DNA from: Aphidius gifuensis
Taxonomy: Eukaryota; Arthropoda; Insecta; Hymenoptera; Braconidae
Direction: 5' to 3'
Length of the DNA: 64,000 nt
NCBI RefSeq assembly: GCF_014905175.1
Contig: NC_057789.1
Location: 9,176,001 to 9,240,000 of the forward strand
Shown: positions 61,493 to 64,000 of the stretch, one piece after another
How positions within the stretch are numbered: position 1 is the stretch's first letter
Layout of the letters: each line of letters opens with the position of its first letter
Notes under the pieces: generated by a model
The model's input: only the letters and a program-made list of their open reading frames with translations
Databases searched by the model: none
Told to the model about the DNA's origin: nothing
Program-made: the position numbers and the translations under genes

Positions 61493-63524
61493 TTAAGCAG
61501 GAGTTGCATTGACATTTTCAATTTTAGTTACTGGCTTAGGTACTAGATCAACAGCAATAAAATCATTTTCATGATCTTCACCAGCTGTTGGACCGACACT
61601 CAATTTTTGAAGACTATTAATAATTGAATGAATTGATAGTGGCTCATCTGTTGGGTAACCATCTATTGTACCAAAATGAAGATAACAAATACCACGTTGA
61701 CTACGCCATGTTAGCTCACTTGGTTTAATACCACGATCATTTAACGCATTTTTAACATCACGAATTCTAACTTCTGGACGTATTTTCGATAATTTAATTG
61801 TAAAATTAATATGTAATTTTGAACGATGTTTACGTACTGGAGCTTTTGTTGTTGTTCTTTTTTCATGTTTCTAAAAAAAAAAAAAGAATCATTTATATTA
61901 TTATTATAAAATAAAAAACAAAAAATTTTATTATTTTTTATTTAATCACCTCATTATCAACTGATGTATCAGTTTTATTATCATTTTTATTATCAATTTT
62001 ACGTGGTCTTTGTTGACGTGGTCTTCTTGGTACACGATTATTTTCTTTTCCTTTATTTTCATCTTCAGTTGTATTACCCTCAGATTTTTGTTTACGATTA
62101 TTTTTTCTCAATTCTCTAGCTTTTTTTTGAGCTAATTTTCTTTCTGAATTGAATTTTGATGATGCATCATTTGGATCTTCTTCTTTCAAAACAATAACCT
62201 TTCCATCTCTTTAAAAATAAATTAAAATTATTTATTCAGTTGTTGATTAAATATTTATGTCTATCAATTAATTTGTTTGTTTTTTCATCATCATTATCAT
62301 CAAACAGTTGAATAAATAAATTTAAAAAAAAAAAAACAATTGAAGCAATTAAAAAAAGAAAATCAAAAAACTTACTTTTCATCAAGCTCTTTCATTTGCT
62401 GAAGAAGTTGAACAGCATTAATTCTTCTTTGTGTTAAAATATCCCAATAAATACCATCTGGTTTTTTGAGTTTATTATTGACAATAATTGTTTCAGTTGG
62501 TGTAACAATAATATCAACATGTACATCATGTTTTTTAAATAAATCATCTGGTAATTTATCAACAATTTGTGAATCATGAACAATTGTAACGACAGTTGTA
62601 TCTGGTTTAATTGATCCAATTTTTCGCATCATTGCATATTCAAGATCAGCAAAACCAAGACCTTTACCAATTCTACGTCCATCACGATCAACACATACTG
62701 AACCAACAACAACAATATCAATATTAAATTTATCATCAATTTTTACAATTGATTGTCCTTCAAGAAGACGTTGTTGTCTTGTTGGTGCACGAAAATGTTC
62801 ATCAATTTTACCATCATCAATTGGTGGTGGTACACGTACAAATAGACCATTATTTAATTTTGGAATTGGTACTATTATTTCTTTTCCAGCTTTTAATGAT
62901 GATTTTTGTAGATATTCAAGTGGTTTATCCAAACTTATTTGTATTAATTTAGCATCTTTAAATTCATTTAATGAACAAAAACGTTCAACAGCATCAACTG
63001 CACCTTTGAAATTTGGTATTTTATTGTAAACTTTTTTTGGATAATTTAACAAATCATTTTTCATCATGTATTTCCATATTCTTTCACGACTTGATCGCTT
63101 GGTTATTGAAACATCTGCTTCTCCTAAATTAACATAATTAAAAAAACAAAAAAAAAATTATTTATTTATCAATTATTCAATTAAATGCATTGATAAAAAA
63201 ATATCAATTAAATTTTTGTTAAAAAATTTAATTCATTTTCAATATCCGGCATTTTGTTATATTTTTCTTTTTAATTTTATATTTTATTGTAAAAAGTTTA
63301 ATTATTTCATAAATGGATTATTAATTTATTCAGTGATAATTGTTTGAATATTCTTTTACTCCAAAATATATGTCAAAAAGAAGATTTCATTTATCTGATC
63401 TTCCTCTCTTTTTCGTCTTTATTTTATTTTTTTTTTTTTCCCCAATTGTGTTTTTTTTTTATCAAGATACGTGTGAAGTTTGTCATACAAGCTTCATGTA
63501 TATTGGTCAACCTGTATTCGCCAT
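61493..63524 (-). CDS. MTHFSD: Methenyltetrahydrofolate synthase domain-containing protein homologue
   Basis: Four exons: 63512-63524, 62376-63123, 61950-62208 and 61493-61870, giving 465 residues. The first exon codes only MANT plus one base, and the phase fits exon 2 (GEADVSITKRSSRERIWKYM). Main domain motifs: 'IPNFKGA', 'LFVRVPPP', 'IDIVVVGSVCVDRDGRRIGKG', 'GFADLEYAMM' and 'VVTIVHDSQIVD', matching MTHFSD and the 5-formyl-THF cyclo-ligase fold. A Lys/Arg/Glu-rich linker follows. The last exon has an RRM-like end ('IRDVKNALNDRGIKPSEL' ... 'GICYLHF'), as in vertebrate MTHFSD, an RNA-binding protein. Enzyme activity is not established for this family. Confidence 0.88.
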
Positions 63525-63884
63525 TTTGAACCGCGAAAAATTCAAATATTAGAATGAAAAAAAAAAAAACTGAAAAGCAAAATTTGCAATATTTATAATT
63601 TAATAAACATAATTATGTTTATAATTAATTATTAAATATTTAATTTAATATTTTAATCAGTTTAAGCTGCTAATAATTATTATAAACAGTGTTCAATTAT
63701 AATTATTATAATTATTATAAAACAAATGCGATTGTAGCGTCACAATTTTTTTTTTTCATTACGTTGAAAAAGTGAACTTCTCCCTGCTGATTTTCCTTAG
63801 CCAAGGTGCTATTTTATTCATAAACCCAACATTTATTAATACAATAAATAATAATAAAAATATTAATTAAAATTATAAATTAAA
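63525..63884. promoter_or_regulatory. Divergent promoter region of MTHFSD and the next gene
   Basis: Start codons face away from each other across 360 bp. AT-rich, with a tandem 'aattattata' stretch (about 63.69-63.72 kb). Inferred from gene geometry only. Confidence 0.45.
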
Positions 63885-63926
63885 ATGGCACTTTTAGTGA
63901 GAAATGTCTGCAAGGCTTTGTCCCAG
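63885..63926 (+). CDS. First exon of an unrecognised gene with mitochondrial-like N-terminus (cut by window end)
   Basis: ATG followed by codons for ALLVRNVCKALSQ, then a consensus donor (CAG|GTAAAT). The 14 residues have Arg and Lys, no acidic residue and an amphipathic hydrophobic pattern, as in mitochondrial presequences. The rest lies beyond the window, so the product cannot be named. Confidence 0.6.
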
Positions 63927-64000
63927 GTAAATTATAATAAATTTATTTTCATCTAAATTTTAAATACATAATTTTTTTTTATAAAAAAAAAAAAATTATC

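Overview
The window is animal nuclear DNA: very AT-rich, with genes split by short introns (mostly 60-120 bp) that have clear GT..AG borders. It holds a U6 snRNA 3' end, a Star-like protein and an expanded family of trehalose/sugar (Tret1-like) transporters. Together these point to an insect, and a hymenopteran (parasitoid wasp) is my best guess; that assignment is inference. All splice models were read by eye from frame, phase and splice signals.

Left part (1-13 kb) is ordinary single-copy gene space. It has the end of a U6 snRNA, a two-lobed transferrin-like gene with a GPI-type tail (its last intron hosts an unrecognised intronless gene on the other strand), a WDR60/DYNC2I1 homologue (dynein-2 intermediate chain), and head-to-head with it an ICE2/NARG2 homologue (little elongation complex).

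Middle part (13-54 kb) is an expanding, repeat-rich accessory region. It is built on six Tret1-like transporter loci, all on the minus strand: A 13.2-16.2, B 18.0-20.2, C 26.9-28.8, D 35.2-37.0, E 48.4-51.0 and F 52.1-53.8 kb. Locus D carries a nonsense codon and is a patchwork of B-like and C-like sequence. Several transporter fragments and an orphan first exon lie between them. Between B and C sits the most unusual gene: a 271-residue protein with only the N-terminal DNA-binding half of an NF-kB/Rel domain and altered recognition-loop residues. Between D and E there are four copies of a small three-exon gene for a presequence-plus-one-membrane-helix protein (possibly related to complex I subunit NDUFB2). 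They arose by a nested duplication (about 2.48 kb, then about 5.54 kb) that also dragged along pieces of transporter E. Foldback/MITE-like elements are common here, including one with a clear 8-bp target duplication.

Right part (54-64 kb) is again ordinary: a Star-like gene, an STK32/YANK kinase (head-to-head with Star), an MTHFSD homologue, and the first exon of an unrecognised gene with a mitochondrial-looking N-terminus.

A roughly 0.6 kb inverted duplicate of locus A (one exon plus its intron) has been copied into the transferrin intron, and its intron part also into a Star intron. This links the unstable middle region to the stable flanks.
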